Source: Alistipes ihumii AP11
GTDB taxonomy: Bacteria; Bacteroidota; Bacteroidia; Bacteroidales; Rikenellaceae
Direction: 5' to 3'
Length of the DNA stretch: 64,000 bases
Assembly: GCF_025144665.1 (NCBI RefSeq)
Contig: NZ_CP102294.1
Span: 744,001 to 808,000 of the forward strand
Shown: positions 47,682 to 55,214 of the stretch, piece by piece
How positions within the stretch are numbered: the stretch's first letter is position 1
Layout of the letters: each line of letters begins with the position of its first letter
Notes under the pieces: model-generated
What the model was told of the DNA's origin: nothing
Databases searched by the model: none
What the model saw: only the letters and a program-made list of their open reading frames with translations
Program-made: the position numbers and the translations under genes

Positions 47682-49106
47682 ATGTCTAACATCAACCAAC
47701 GCCAGGTACAGAAACTGCTGCAGAAACTATCGCCGCAGCAGATCCAGATGATCAAACTGCTGGAGTTGCCCGCCGTTCAGCTCGAACAGCGCGTCAAGCA
47801 GGAGATCGAGGAAAACCCCGTACTGGAGGAAGAAGCCACCGAGGAAAACGACGAGCAGCAAACCAAAGAGGTTTCCGTCGAGGAATACTTCGCCGAGGAC
47901 GATACGCCGCGGTACAAATATCACGCCAACAATTATTCGAAGGACGACCAGAAACGCCCCGTCTACCTGACCGAGGGAATGTCGTTCCACGAGAACCTGA
48001 TCGAGCAGCTCGGCTTCAAGAACCTCTCTCCGCGCGAGATGACCCTCGGGCAATACCTGATCGGCAGCATCGACGACGACGGGTACCTGCGGCGCAGCCT
48101 GAGCTCGATCGCGGACGATATCGCGTTCAGCCTCGGAATCGAGACGACCGAGCAGGAGCTGGAAAGCGTACTGAAAGTCATCCACGAACTGGAGCCCACG
48201 GGCGTCGGGTCGCGTAATCTGCAGGAATGCCTGCTGCTCCAGATGCATGCCATGCCCCAGCACAGCGAGGCACAGAAACTGGCCATGAAAATACTGACCA
48301 ACTATTTCGACGAGTTCACGAAGAAGCATTACGAAAAGCTGATGTCGCGGCTGAGCGTCGGCGAGGACGAGTTCCGGGACGCGATCGAGGAGATCGTCCG
48401 CCTGTCGCCCAAACCCGGCAACCTGTACAGCGACGGGAAGAACGACAACCAGCCCTATATCATACCGGACTTTACGCTCGACTATCAGAACGGCATCTTC
48501 GAGCTGAGCCTCAACTCGTCGAACATCCCCGACATCAAAGTCAACCGGCGCTACGTCGAGATGATCCGCGAGATGGCCACCCGGGGCGGGCAGAGTACCG
48601 AGGCCGACCGCGAGGCGATCCAGTTCGTCAAGAACAAGATCGACTCGGCCAAATGGTTCATTTCGGCGATCAAGCAGCGCCACGACACGCTGATGCATAC
48701 GATGCAGGCCATACTGGACTATCAGCGCGAGTACTTCATCGACGGCGACCAGTCGAAGTTGCGCCCGATGATCCTCAAGGACATCGCCGACGCGACGAAT
48801 CTCGACGTATCGACGATCTCGCGCGTGGTGAACAGCAAGTACGTGCAGACGCAATTCGGAATCATACCGCTCAAGCGGCTGTTCTCGGAGGCGATGCAGA
48901 CCGACAGCGGCGAGGAAGTGTCGTCGTACGAGATCAAGAACCTCCTCTCGGAGTGCATCGACAAGGAGGACAAGCGCAAGCCGCTGACGGACGAGGTGCT
49001 GATGGATATCCTCAACGCCAAAGGCTACCACATCGCCCGGCGCACGGTGGCCAAGTACCGCGAAATGCTCGGCATTCCGGTCGCTCGGCTCCGCAAGCAG
49101 CTATAG
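47682..49106 (+). CDS. rpoN: RNA polymerase sigma-54 factor
   Basis: A 474-residue sigma-54. Region I is the Gln-rich activator-interacting domain (RQVQKLLQKLSPQQIQMIKLLELP). An acidic region II follows (about residues 45-75), then the core-binding domain and the helix-turn-helix LKDIADATNLDVSTISRVVNSKYVQT. The RpoN box ARRTVAKYREMLGIP, which reads the -24 element, is intact at the C-terminus. No activator gene is in the window. Candidate sigma-54 elements occur 3 kb downstream at 52151-52314. Confidence 0.97.
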   Translation: MSNINQRQVQKLLQKLSPQQIQMIKLLELPAVQLEQRVKQEIEENPVLEEEATEENDEQQTKEVSVEEYFAEDDTPRYKYHANNYSKDDQKRPVYLTEGMSFHENLIEQLGFKNLSPREMTLGQYLIGSIDDDGYLRRSLSSIADDIAFSLGIETTEQELESVLKVIHELEPTGVGSRNLQECLLLQMHAMPQHSEAQKLAMKILTNYFDEFTKKHYEKLMSRLSVGEDEFRDAIEEIVRLSPKPGNLYSDGKNDNQPYIIPDFTLDYQNGIFELSLNSSNIPDIKVNRRYVEMIREMATRGGQSTEADREAIQFVKNKIDSAKWFISAIKQRHDTLMHTMQAILDYQREYFIDGDQSKLRPMILKDIADATNLDVSTISRVVNSKYVQTQFGIIPLKRLFSEAMQTDSGEEVSSYEIKNLLSECIDKEDKRKPLTDEVLMDILNAKGYHIARRTVAKYREMLGIPVARLRKQL

Positions 49107-49500
49107 CGGTCGCCGTCCGCGCGGCGAGCCATGCGGGCGAACAGCACGCGGAAGCAGACCGAGGCTCGGCTCCGTATCGGCCGGGGCCCGCCCTCGGAAA
49201 TTCACCATGGCCCAGAACGGCGCGATCCGCACTCCTTTTTCGCCATACGCAGTTTTGCAACACACGGTCCCGATTTACGGAATCCCGATCCGGGCAGAGC
49301 CGAGACTCGAGAGCGTACCCTACGGTAAACGCGCGTACCGACGCGCCTGAAGGACGGAACCTTTCGGGCCGGTTCTTGCAGGTATGCCGCAACGAAACGG
49401 GATCGTAAGGCGCAAAGGCCGCCCTCTACGACGAAATAAAAGACCCGAGCGACAATCCGGATTTTTTCCTTAACTTAGGCCGCCTGAAACACGCTTGTCC
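49107..49500. other. intergenic spacer
   Basis: A 394-bp non-coding gap. A TTAACTTAGG string at about 49470 resembles a degraded -7 box for the next gene. Nothing else is recognised. Confidence 0.45.
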
Positions 49501-50118
49501 ATGAAAAATCCATACGACCGCCTCAGCCGGGCGATATCCTACGCTCTGCACCCTCTGATCGTTCCGACGATCGCCGCGCTGCTCCTGCTGTTCGGCCCGA
49601 CCGTCATGTCCAATCTGCCGGCCGAGGCCCGCTGGTTCATCGCAGCGGTCATCCTGCTCAACACGCTGATACTTCCGGCCTTCTCGCTGGCCGTACTGAA
49701 ACTGTTCGGCGGTCTGTCCGACCTCAGGCTGCAAAATCAGAGACAGCGCATGCTGCCGATGGGTATCGTAGCCGTCTGCTATATGCTGTGCATTCTGTCG
49801 TTTCGGCAAATGACGGTCGCTTTTCTGGTCGACCGGTTTCTGATCGCGGCGCTCTGCTGCGTAGTGATCGCGTTCGTCGTCAACCTCTACTGGAAAATCA
49901 GTCTCCACATGACAGCGGCAGGCGGCCTGCTGGGTATGATGATCGTGATGAATTACACGGGACTGGCGCAGTTTCGGACTGCGCTCATCGTCCTGACCGT
50001 TCTGACGGGCGCGCTCGGCAGCTCCCGCCTGCAACTGGGCAGCCACAGTCTCGCTCAGGTCGGGGCCGGTGCGGCGGCAGGCGTAGCCGTCACGGCGGCC
50101 ACCGTGCTGCTGATCTGA
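49501..50118 (+). CDS. PAP2-like integral membrane protein
   Basis: A 207-residue protein with six hydrophobic segments. The pattern resembles a PAP2 phosphatase: RLQNQRQRMLP in place of motif 1, KISLHMTAAGG in place of SGH motif 2, and SSRLQLGSHSLAQVGAGAAAG as motif 3 with the catalytic-type histidine. The first two motifs are degenerate, so activity is uncertain. If active it would act on lipid pyrophosphates or phospholipids at the membrane. The start is the ATG at 49501, although a TTG lies 6 bp upstream. Confidence 0.75.
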   Translation: MKNPYDRLSRAISYALHPLIVPTIAALLLLFGPTVMSNLPAEARWFIAAVILLNTLILPAFSLAVLKLFGGLSDLRLQNQRQRMLPMGIVAVCYMLCILSFRQMTVAFLVDRFLIAALCCVVIAFVVNLYWKISLHMTAAGGLLGMMIVMNYTGLAQFRTALIVLTVLTGALGSSRLQLGSHSLAQVGAGAAAGVAVTAATVLLI

Positions 50119-50178
50119 CACAGGCGCTTTTGCCCGGTCGGTCTGTCCGAAATGCTTGGTTTTTCAAGCCTTATTCGT

Positions 50179-50186
50179 TATTTTTG
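50179..50186 (+). promoter_or_regulatory. Bacteroidota -7 box, GH2 gene
   Basis: TATTTTTG on the plus strand, 26 bp before the start at 50213. Confidence 0.6.
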
Positions 50187-50212
50187 ACTGGAACCTAACA
50201 AACTCTGCCGAT

Positions 50213-52051
50213 ATGAATAAAAAATCGTTGCTTGCCGCAGCCGCACTGCTGCTGGGCTCGTCCGGCTCCGCCCAATGGCAGCCGGCCGGGGACAAGATCA
50301 AAACGCCATGGGCCGAAAAGGTCGACCCGGCCTGCCCGCTGAACGAATACCCGCGCCCTCTGGCGGAAAGAGCGCGATGGAAAAATCTGAACGGACTGTG
50401 GAATTACTCGATCGTCCCGGCCGGAACGCCTGCCGGAGCCTACGACGGCCAAATTCTCGTACCGTTCGCCGTCGAGTCGAGCCTGTCGGGCGTAGGCAAG
50501 CGGCTCGGAGCCGAAAACGAGCTGTGGTACGCCCGCACGTTCGTCGTCCCGACCGACTGGAGCGGCGACCGGATACTGCTCCACTTCGGCGCCGTAGACT
50601 GGAAAGCCGACGTCTGGGTCAACGACGTGCAGGTAGGCAGCCACACGGGCGGCTACACTCCGTTCACGTTCGACATAACGGCCGCGCTGCACAGGAAAGG
50701 GGAAAACACGCTGAAGGTCCGGGTCTGGGACCCGACCGAGCGGGGTGAGCAGCCGCGCGGCAAGCAGACGTCCGCCCCCGGCGGAATCTGGTACACGCCG
50801 GTCAGCGGGATCTGGCAGACGGTCTGGCTCGAACCGGTTCCGCAACGATACATCGCCGGGCTGCGGACGACGCCCGACATCGACCGCCGCACGCTGCGCA
50901 TCGAAGCCGACGTGCCCGATGCGGAGCCGAACGACCGGATCGAAGTGACGGTCATGGACGGCGAGCGGACGGTCGCTACCGCCGTGGCCCTGCCGGGCGT
51001 GGCGGCCGAAGCGGCCATGCCGGCCGATATGAAACTGTGGAGTCCCGACTCGCCTTTCCTGTACGACCTGCGGGTAACGCTCAAATCCGGCAAGGAAACG
51101 GTCGACGAGGTGAAAAGCTACGCGGCCATGCGCAAATTTTCGACGGCCCGCGATGCGGACGGCATCGTCCGGCTGCAGCTCAATAACCGCGACCTGTTCA
51201 TGTTCGGACCGCTCGATCAGGGCTGGTGGCCCGACGGACTTTACACGGCCCCGACGGACGAGGCGCTCGAATACGACGTAATCAAGACCAAGCAATGGGG
51301 ATTCAACATGATCCGCAAGCACGTCAAAGTCGAGCCGGCCCGCTGGTACACACACTGCGACCGGCACGGAATCATCGTCTGGCAGGACATGCCCAGCAGC
51401 ACGGGCGGACCGCAATGGCAGATGGAACAATATTTCGACGGAGCCGAATGGCAGCGGTCGCCGGAATCAGAAGCCGACTTCCGCAAGGAATGGCAGGAAA
51501 TCATGGACTATCTCTACTCAAATCCGTGCATCGGCGTTTGGGTTCCGTTCAACGAGGCGTGGGGCCAGTTCGAAACCGCAGAGATCGCGCAATGGACCAA
51601 GACGCACGATCCGACCCGTCTGGTGAATCCGGCCAGCGGAGGCAATCACTACCCCTGCGGCGACATGCTCGACCTGCACCACTACCCGGACCCCGAAATG
51701 TATCTTTACGACGCGAAGCGCGCGACTGTGCTCGGCGAATACGGAGGAATCGGCATGGCGGCCGAGGGGCATCTGTGGGAACCGGACCGCAACTGGGGAT
51801 ACGTCCAGTTCAAGACACCGGCGGAAGTGACGGAAGCCTATCTCCGCTACACGGGCATGCTGCTCGACATGATCCCGCGCGGATTCTCGGCCGGCGTCTA
51901 CACGCAGACGAGCGACGTGGAAATCGAAGTGAACGGACTGATGACCTACGACCGGAAAAAGATCAAGATCGACGAAACCAAAGTACGCGAGATCAACCAA
52001 GCGATCTGCCGCTCGCTGGAGCACAAAGATAAAACGGCACGAAAACAATAA
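50213..52051 (+). CDS. GH2 family glycoside hydrolase
   Basis: A 612-residue exported hydrolase with a signal peptide of about 20 residues. The sugar-binding jelly roll (about 45-210), Ig-like domain (about 215-310) and TIM barrel (about 315-600) are all present. The acid/base is Glu448 in VPFNEAWGQ and the probable nucleophile is Glu509 in VLGEYGG, so it should be active, unlike the other GH2 homologue in this window. GH2 enzymes include beta-galactosidases, mannosidases and glucuronidases; the short form resembles unassigned Bacteroidota members, so specificity is open. It stands alone with a strong terminator. Confidence 0.93.
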   Translation: MNKKSLLAAAALLLGSSGSAQWQPAGDKIKTPWAEKVDPACPLNEYPRPLAERARWKNLNGLWNYSIVPAGTPAGAYDGQILVPFAVESSLSGVGKRLGAENELWYARTFVVPTDWSGDRILLHFGAVDWKADVWVNDVQVGSHTGGYTPFTFDITAALHRKGENTLKVRVWDPTERGEQPRGKQTSAPGGIWYTPVSGIWQTVWLEPVPQRYIAGLRTTPDIDRRTLRIEADVPDAEPNDRIEVTVMDGERTVATAVALPGVAAEAAMPADMKLWSPDSPFLYDLRVTLKSGKETVDEVKSYAAMRKFSTARDADGIVRLQLNNRDLFMFGPLDQGWWPDGLYTAPTDEALEYDVIKTKQWGFNMIRKHVKVEPARWYTHCDRHGIIVWQDMPSSTGGPQWQMEQYFDGAEWQRSPESEADFRKEWQEIMDYLYSNPCIGVWVPFNEAWGQFETAEIAQWTKTHDPTRLVNPASGGNHYPCGDMLDLHHYPDPEMYLYDAKRATVLGEYGGIGMAAEGHLWEPDRNWGYVQFKTPAEVTEAYLRYTGMLLDMIPRGFSAGVYTQTSDVEIEVNGLMTYDRKKIKIDETKVREINQAICRSLEHKDKTARKQ

Positions 52052-52114
52052 TACGGCTCACTCTCCCGTTTCGTAAGAGAGTTCCAGATAACAAACAAGA
52101 CGGTCTTATTCGAT

Positions 52115-52151
52115 AAGCGGCGGACGGAAGACGTTCCGCCGCTTGTTTTTT
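52115..52151 (+). terminator. intrinsic terminator after GH2 gene
   Basis: A perfect 10-bp stem (aagcggcgga / tccgccgctt) is followed by a six-T run ending at 52151. The last T is also the first base of the first sigma-54-like element. Confidence 0.85.
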
Positions 52152-52166
52152 GGCATGGACTTTGCA
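52151..52166 (+). promoter_or_regulatory. sigma-54-like -24/-12 element, copy 1
   Basis: TGGCATGGACTTTGCA matches the TGGCAyr-N4-TTGCW consensus. The -24 GG (52152-52153) and -12 GC (52164-52165) are 10 bp apart, the canonical spacing. It is the best of three tandem copies. Confidence 0.6.
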
Positions 52167-52235
52167 GTACTCACAATCGAAAGGCGTTCCGCCATGCACG
52201 GTTTTCGGAAACGGCAAAACGGAAGATCGGATTTT

Positions 52236-52251
52236 CGGCACGGTATTTGAA
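52236..52251 (+). promoter_or_regulatory. sigma-54-like element, copy 2
   Basis: CGGCACGGTATTTGAA has GG at 52237-52238 and GA at 52249-52250 with the same 10-bp gap. The -12 C is replaced by A. The following agtattccgaaag resembles the flank of copy 1. Confidence 0.45.
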
Positions 52252-52299
52252 GTATTCCGAAAGCAGAAAGCGACGACGCGAAACAAGTCGCACGAAATT

Positions 52300-52315
52300 T
52301 GGCACAGAGTTTGAA
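52300..52315 (+). promoter_or_regulatory. sigma-54-like element, copy 3
   Basis: TGGCACAGAGTTTGAA has GG at 52301-52302 and GA at 52313-52314, again 10 bp apart. It would start transcription near 52325, just before the candidate RNA. Confidence 0.5.
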
Positions 52316-52324
52316 ATATACGCT

Positions 52325-52439
52325 TTAGAAAGTAAAGTGGACAAGCAACAAGGTTTCTTCATTTATTTAAGTTTGGGTTAGTAGTTTAGGGATGCAAGTC
52401 CCGCAGAAGGAGGCAGCCGCGACGGCTCCCTCCTTTTTG
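52325..52439 (+). ncRNA. candidate sigma-54-driven small RNA
   Basis: The segment from the expected start of copy 3 to the terminator is about 115 nt. It has no long reading frame or protein-like frame, and the next genes face the other way, so it cannot be a leader for them. It contains a small stem-loop (gggatgcaagtccc, 52389-52402) and ends in a strong intrinsic terminator. I do not recognise a known RNA family. This is an inference from layout only. Confidence 0.4.
52407..52439 (+). terminator. intrinsic terminator of candidate sRNA
   Basis: A 13-bp stem with one mismatch (aaggaggcagccg / cggctccctcctt) is followed by TTTTTG. No coding gene precedes it on this strand for 350 bp. Confidence 0.85.
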
Positions 52440-52522
52440 TTTTCGGGCAAGACGAACCCGCGCAGCCCGCTCGGGAGTCCGCGAAACACGAAGGCCGTAG
52501 AAACAGGCTGAGCATCCGCTGG

Positions 52523-52575
52523 TTTTCCACACTGCGCGCTCCACACATTTCCACAGAATACCACACTTCTCCACA
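52523..52575. repeat. array of five CCACA motifs, four at exact 10-bp spacing
   Basis: CCACA ends at 52531, 52545, 52555, 52565 and 52575. The first (ttttccaca) and last (ttctccaca) match the DnaA box TTATCCACA at eight of nine bases; the others match less well. The 10-bp period rules out coding selection and would place all sites on one helix face. The rest of 52576-53012 shows nothing recognised. Confidence 0.6.
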
Positions 52576-53012
52576 TGCAGGGTTTCCGTCGCACACGCCA
52601 TGCGGCCGGCCGATGAAATCGAGGGCGGACAAGGAATGCGGAGCATAACCCGCGCCCGGGGTATCGGAGAGGTGACCGGATCGTGAAAATCGTGCCGCCC
52701 GTAACCGGCCGGGGCAAAGAAGACGGGCCGAACCTCCGACTTCACCGGCAACATGTTATCCAGACGAAAGAATCGGCCGAACGCATAAGCGGCCATGCAA
52801 ACCGGAAGCGATACACGGAGGTTCCGAATATCTTCCCCGGGAAAGACTATCCGGACCGGGCCCCCTTCATGGCCGAAACCGGCATGAAAACCGCCGGACT
52901 TCCCCAACAGGAATACACCTTTCGAGCGACAGCCTGGCCAAACGGAAAGAAGCGCGCCTCCGACGGAAACGCACGATCACGAAAGAGAGATCATAAAACG
53001 ACCGGAAACGAG

Positions 53013-53570
53013 CTACTTGCGAACCAGCTTCGTCTTGTAGGCAGCCTTGTACTTGCCTTTGGCCATGGCGGCCAGCTTGCCCTTGATCAGCGTCTTGCGC
53101 AACGGAGAGAGACGATCGACGAACAGCTTGCCGTCCAGGTGATCGTACTCGTGCTGAATCACCCGGGCCGCGAAGCCGTCGTACTCCTCGTCGTGTTCGA
53201 CAAAATGCTCGTCCACATAGCGGATGCGTATCCTTTCCGGCCGGCTCACGTCCTCGTTCAAGCGGGGCAGGCTCAGGCAACCCTCGCCGTAGAGCACCTC
53301 CTCGCCGGAACGCTCGTAAATCCGGGCATTGATGAAGGTCTTGCGAAACCCGGCCAGACGCGGGTCCTCGTCGGCATTGACCGACGCGTCGACAACGAAC
53401 ACGCGGATGTTGCGGCCGACCTGCGGAGCGGCGAGCCCCACCCCGTCGGCCTCGTACATCGTCTCCCACAAATCCGCCAGAAAGCGATCCAAATCGGGAT
53501 AATCCTTCGTAATGTCGACCGACTCGTTGCGCAGAACCGGCGACCCGTAGATATAAATCGGTAAAAACAT
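53013..53570 (-). CDS. def: peptide deformylase
   Basis: A 185-residue metalloenzyme that removes the formyl group from nascent N-terminal methionine. The three family motifs are intact: GVGLAAPQVG (motif 1), EGCLSLP (motif 2, metal-binding Cys) and QHEYDHLDG (motif 3, HExxH metal site). The N-terminus MFLPIYIYGSPVLRNES is typical of Bacteroidota Def. It is 17 bp downstream of ruvX and likely cotranscribed with it. Confidence 0.97.
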   Translation of the reverse strand: MFLPIYIYGSPVLRNESVDITKDYPDLDRFLADLWETMYEADGVGLAAPQVGRNIRVFVVDASVNADEDPRLAGFRKTFINARIYERSGEEVLYGEGCLSLPRLNEDVSRPERIRIRYVDEHFVEHDEEYDGFAARVIQHEYDHLDGKLFVDRLSPLRKTLIKGKLAAMAKGKYKAAYKTKLVRK

Positions 53571-53587
53571 AGTCGCGTATCTTCCTT

Positions 53588-54040
53588 TTACTCTTTTCCT
53601 GATACCGGGCCGTCCGCCCGGAACCTTTCGGCCGACTCCATGTACCCCTGCAGGATGATCGTCGCGCTGACGCGGTCGACCAAGCCCTTGTCATGGCGAC
53701 GGCGGCTCTTGGGCACGCCGCCCTCGATAATGGCCCGTTGGGCCAGCACGGAGGTGAAACGCTCGTCGAACAGCTCGACGCGCACCCCGGGCAACTCCTT
53801 CCGGAGACGCTCGACCAACGGGCGTATCTGCGAATAGCTCGCCGACGGAGCCCCGCTCATCTGCCGGGGCATGCCCACGACGATCAGATCGACGCCCTCG
53901 GCGACCACATAGCGTTTCACGTAATCGAGCAGCGCGGCAGTAGGCACCGTATCGAGCGCCCCGGCAATGATCCGCAACGGGTCGGTCACCGCCAGTCCCG
54001 TCCGCTTCGCCCCGTAGTCGATCGCCAGAATCCGCCCCAT
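53588..54040 (-). CDS. ruvX: putative pre-16S rRNA nuclease / Holliday junction resolvase (YqgF)
   Basis: A 150-residue RNase H-fold protein of the YqgF family. It begins GRILAIDYGAKRTGLAVTDP, with the first catalytic Asp, and carries VVGMPRQMSG, the acidic ELFDERFTSVLA and the terminal DRVSATIILQGYM. The frame is open to 54166, but the -7 box at 54073-54080 and the family N-terminus set the start at 54040. It heads the ruvX-def operon. Confidence 0.95.
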   Translation of the reverse strand: MGRILAIDYGAKRTGLAVTDPLRIIAGALDTVPTAALLDYVKRYVVAEGVDLIVVGMPRQMSGAPSASYSQIRPLVERLRKELPGVRVELFDERFTSVLAQRAIIEGGVPKSRRRHDKGLVDRVSATIILQGYMESAERFRADGPVSGKE

Positions 54041-54072
54041 AATTTCCTCGCCGCCTTTCCGGCGTTCGCACG

Positions 54073-54080
54073 CAAAGTTA
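54073..54080 (-). promoter_or_regulatory. Bacteroidota -7 box, ruvX-def
   Basis: The minus strand reads TAACTTTG, 33 bp before the ruvX start. It is only 11 bp from the opposing GH43 box. Confidence 0.7.
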
Positions 54081-54091
54081 AGAAAAAAACC

Positions 54092-54099
54092 TATCTTTG
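54092..54099 (+). promoter_or_regulatory. Bacteroidota -7 box, GH43 gene
   Basis: TATCTTTG on the plus strand, 91 bp before the GH43 start. Its upstream half overlaps the ruvX promoter, so the two probably compete. Confidence 0.65.
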
Positions 54100-54189
54100 C
54101 ATCTGCGTCGCGCGAACGCCATGACGGACAATGGCCGTCGGAGCCGAACGCCTCCCGGCGCCGCAACGATTTTCGACCCTTATATGCTT

Positions 54190-55182
54190 ATGAACGGTCC
54201 GAACAAAAAAATATCGAATCGCCTCGCCCTGTATTTTGCCGCCGCCTTTCTGTCGGTGCAAGAGCTACCGGCCCAACAGCCGGCGGAACGGGCCGTGCCG
54301 CTCGCCGGGATTCATATCCGCGACCCGTATATCCTGCCCGTCGCAGGCGACAGCACGTATTACCTGTTCGGGACCAACCAAGCCGACGTTTCGTACCGTT
54401 CCAAAGGGTTTTACTGCTATGCGAGCCGCGACCTGAAAGAGTGGACGGGCCCCTACCCCGCTTTCGTTCCGGACGAAGGCTTCTGGGGCGGGAACAATTT
54501 CTGGGCGGCCGAATGCCATGCCTATCGGGACAAATACTATCTGTTCGCGACGATACGCGGCAAGGCCGACAGCCTGCTCGGCACAGCCATATTCGAGGCC
54601 GACACGCCGAGAGGACCTTACAGGGAGCACAGCAAAGGGCGCGTTACGCCCGAAGACTGGAACTCGCTCGACGGAACGCTGCATGTGGACCGACAAGGAC
54701 GGCCATGGATGGTTTTCTGCCATGAGTGGACGCAGATCGGCAACGGCACGGTCGAAGCCGTCCGGCTCAAAAAAGACCTGAGCGGCCCGGCGGGAAAGCC
54801 GGTCACGCTGTTCAAGGCGTCCGAGGCGCCATGGGTCCGCTCGCACGTCCCCGGAGAAAAACTGTACGTCACCGACGGGCCGTTCCTGCTGCGCAACAGC
54901 CGGGGCGAGCTGCTGATGCTTTGGTCGTCGTTCACCGACGAGGGCTACGCCATCGGGCTGGCCCGCTCGCGGAGCGGCGACATCGGCGGACCGTGGGAAC
55001 AATTTCCGCAGCCGATCTTTCGGCGCGACGGAGGGCACGGCATGATCCTGCGCACGTTCGACGGCAGGCTGCTGCTGAGCATCCACCAGCCCAACCGGAC
55101 GCCCGATGAGCGGACGAAGCTGTTTCCGCTGCGCGAAACGGCCGACGGAGGACTGGAGATCGCGGGGGACGCGCTCCCGTAA
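54190..55182 (+). CDS. GH43-like glycoside hydrolase
   Basis: A 330-residue exported five-bladed beta-propeller hydrolase. A signal peptide follows MNGPNKKISNRLALYF and ends near PAQQ. The blades show the GH43 pattern: IHIRDPYIL with the catalytic base Asp, NNFWAAECHAY, SLDGTLHVDRQGRPWMVFCHEW, and KLYVTDGPFLLRNSRGELLMLWS. The family acts on arabinose- or xylose-containing side chains; this subgroup is not assigned. An ATG two codons upstream (54184) is also possible. It lies 32 bp before glyS, but that may not mean a shared role. Confidence 0.87.
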   Translation: MNGPNKKISNRLALYFAAAFLSVQELPAQQPAERAVPLAGIHIRDPYILPVAGDSTYYLFGTNQADVSYRSKGFYCYASRDLKEWTGPYPAFVPDEGFWGGNNFWAAECHAYRDKYYLFATIRGKADSLLGTAIFEADTPRGPYREHSKGRVTPEDWNSLDGTLHVDRQGRPWMVFCHEWTQIGNGTVEAVRLKKDLSGPAGKPVTLFKASEAPWVRSHVPGEKLYVTDGPFLLRNSRGELLMLWSSFTDEGYAIGLARSRSGDIGGPWEQFPQPIFRRDGGHGMILRTFDGRLLLSIHQPNRTPDERTKLFPLRETADGGLEIAGDALP

Positions 55183-55214
55183 AACGAGCAAAAAACGAAA
55201 GCAAACCGAACGAT

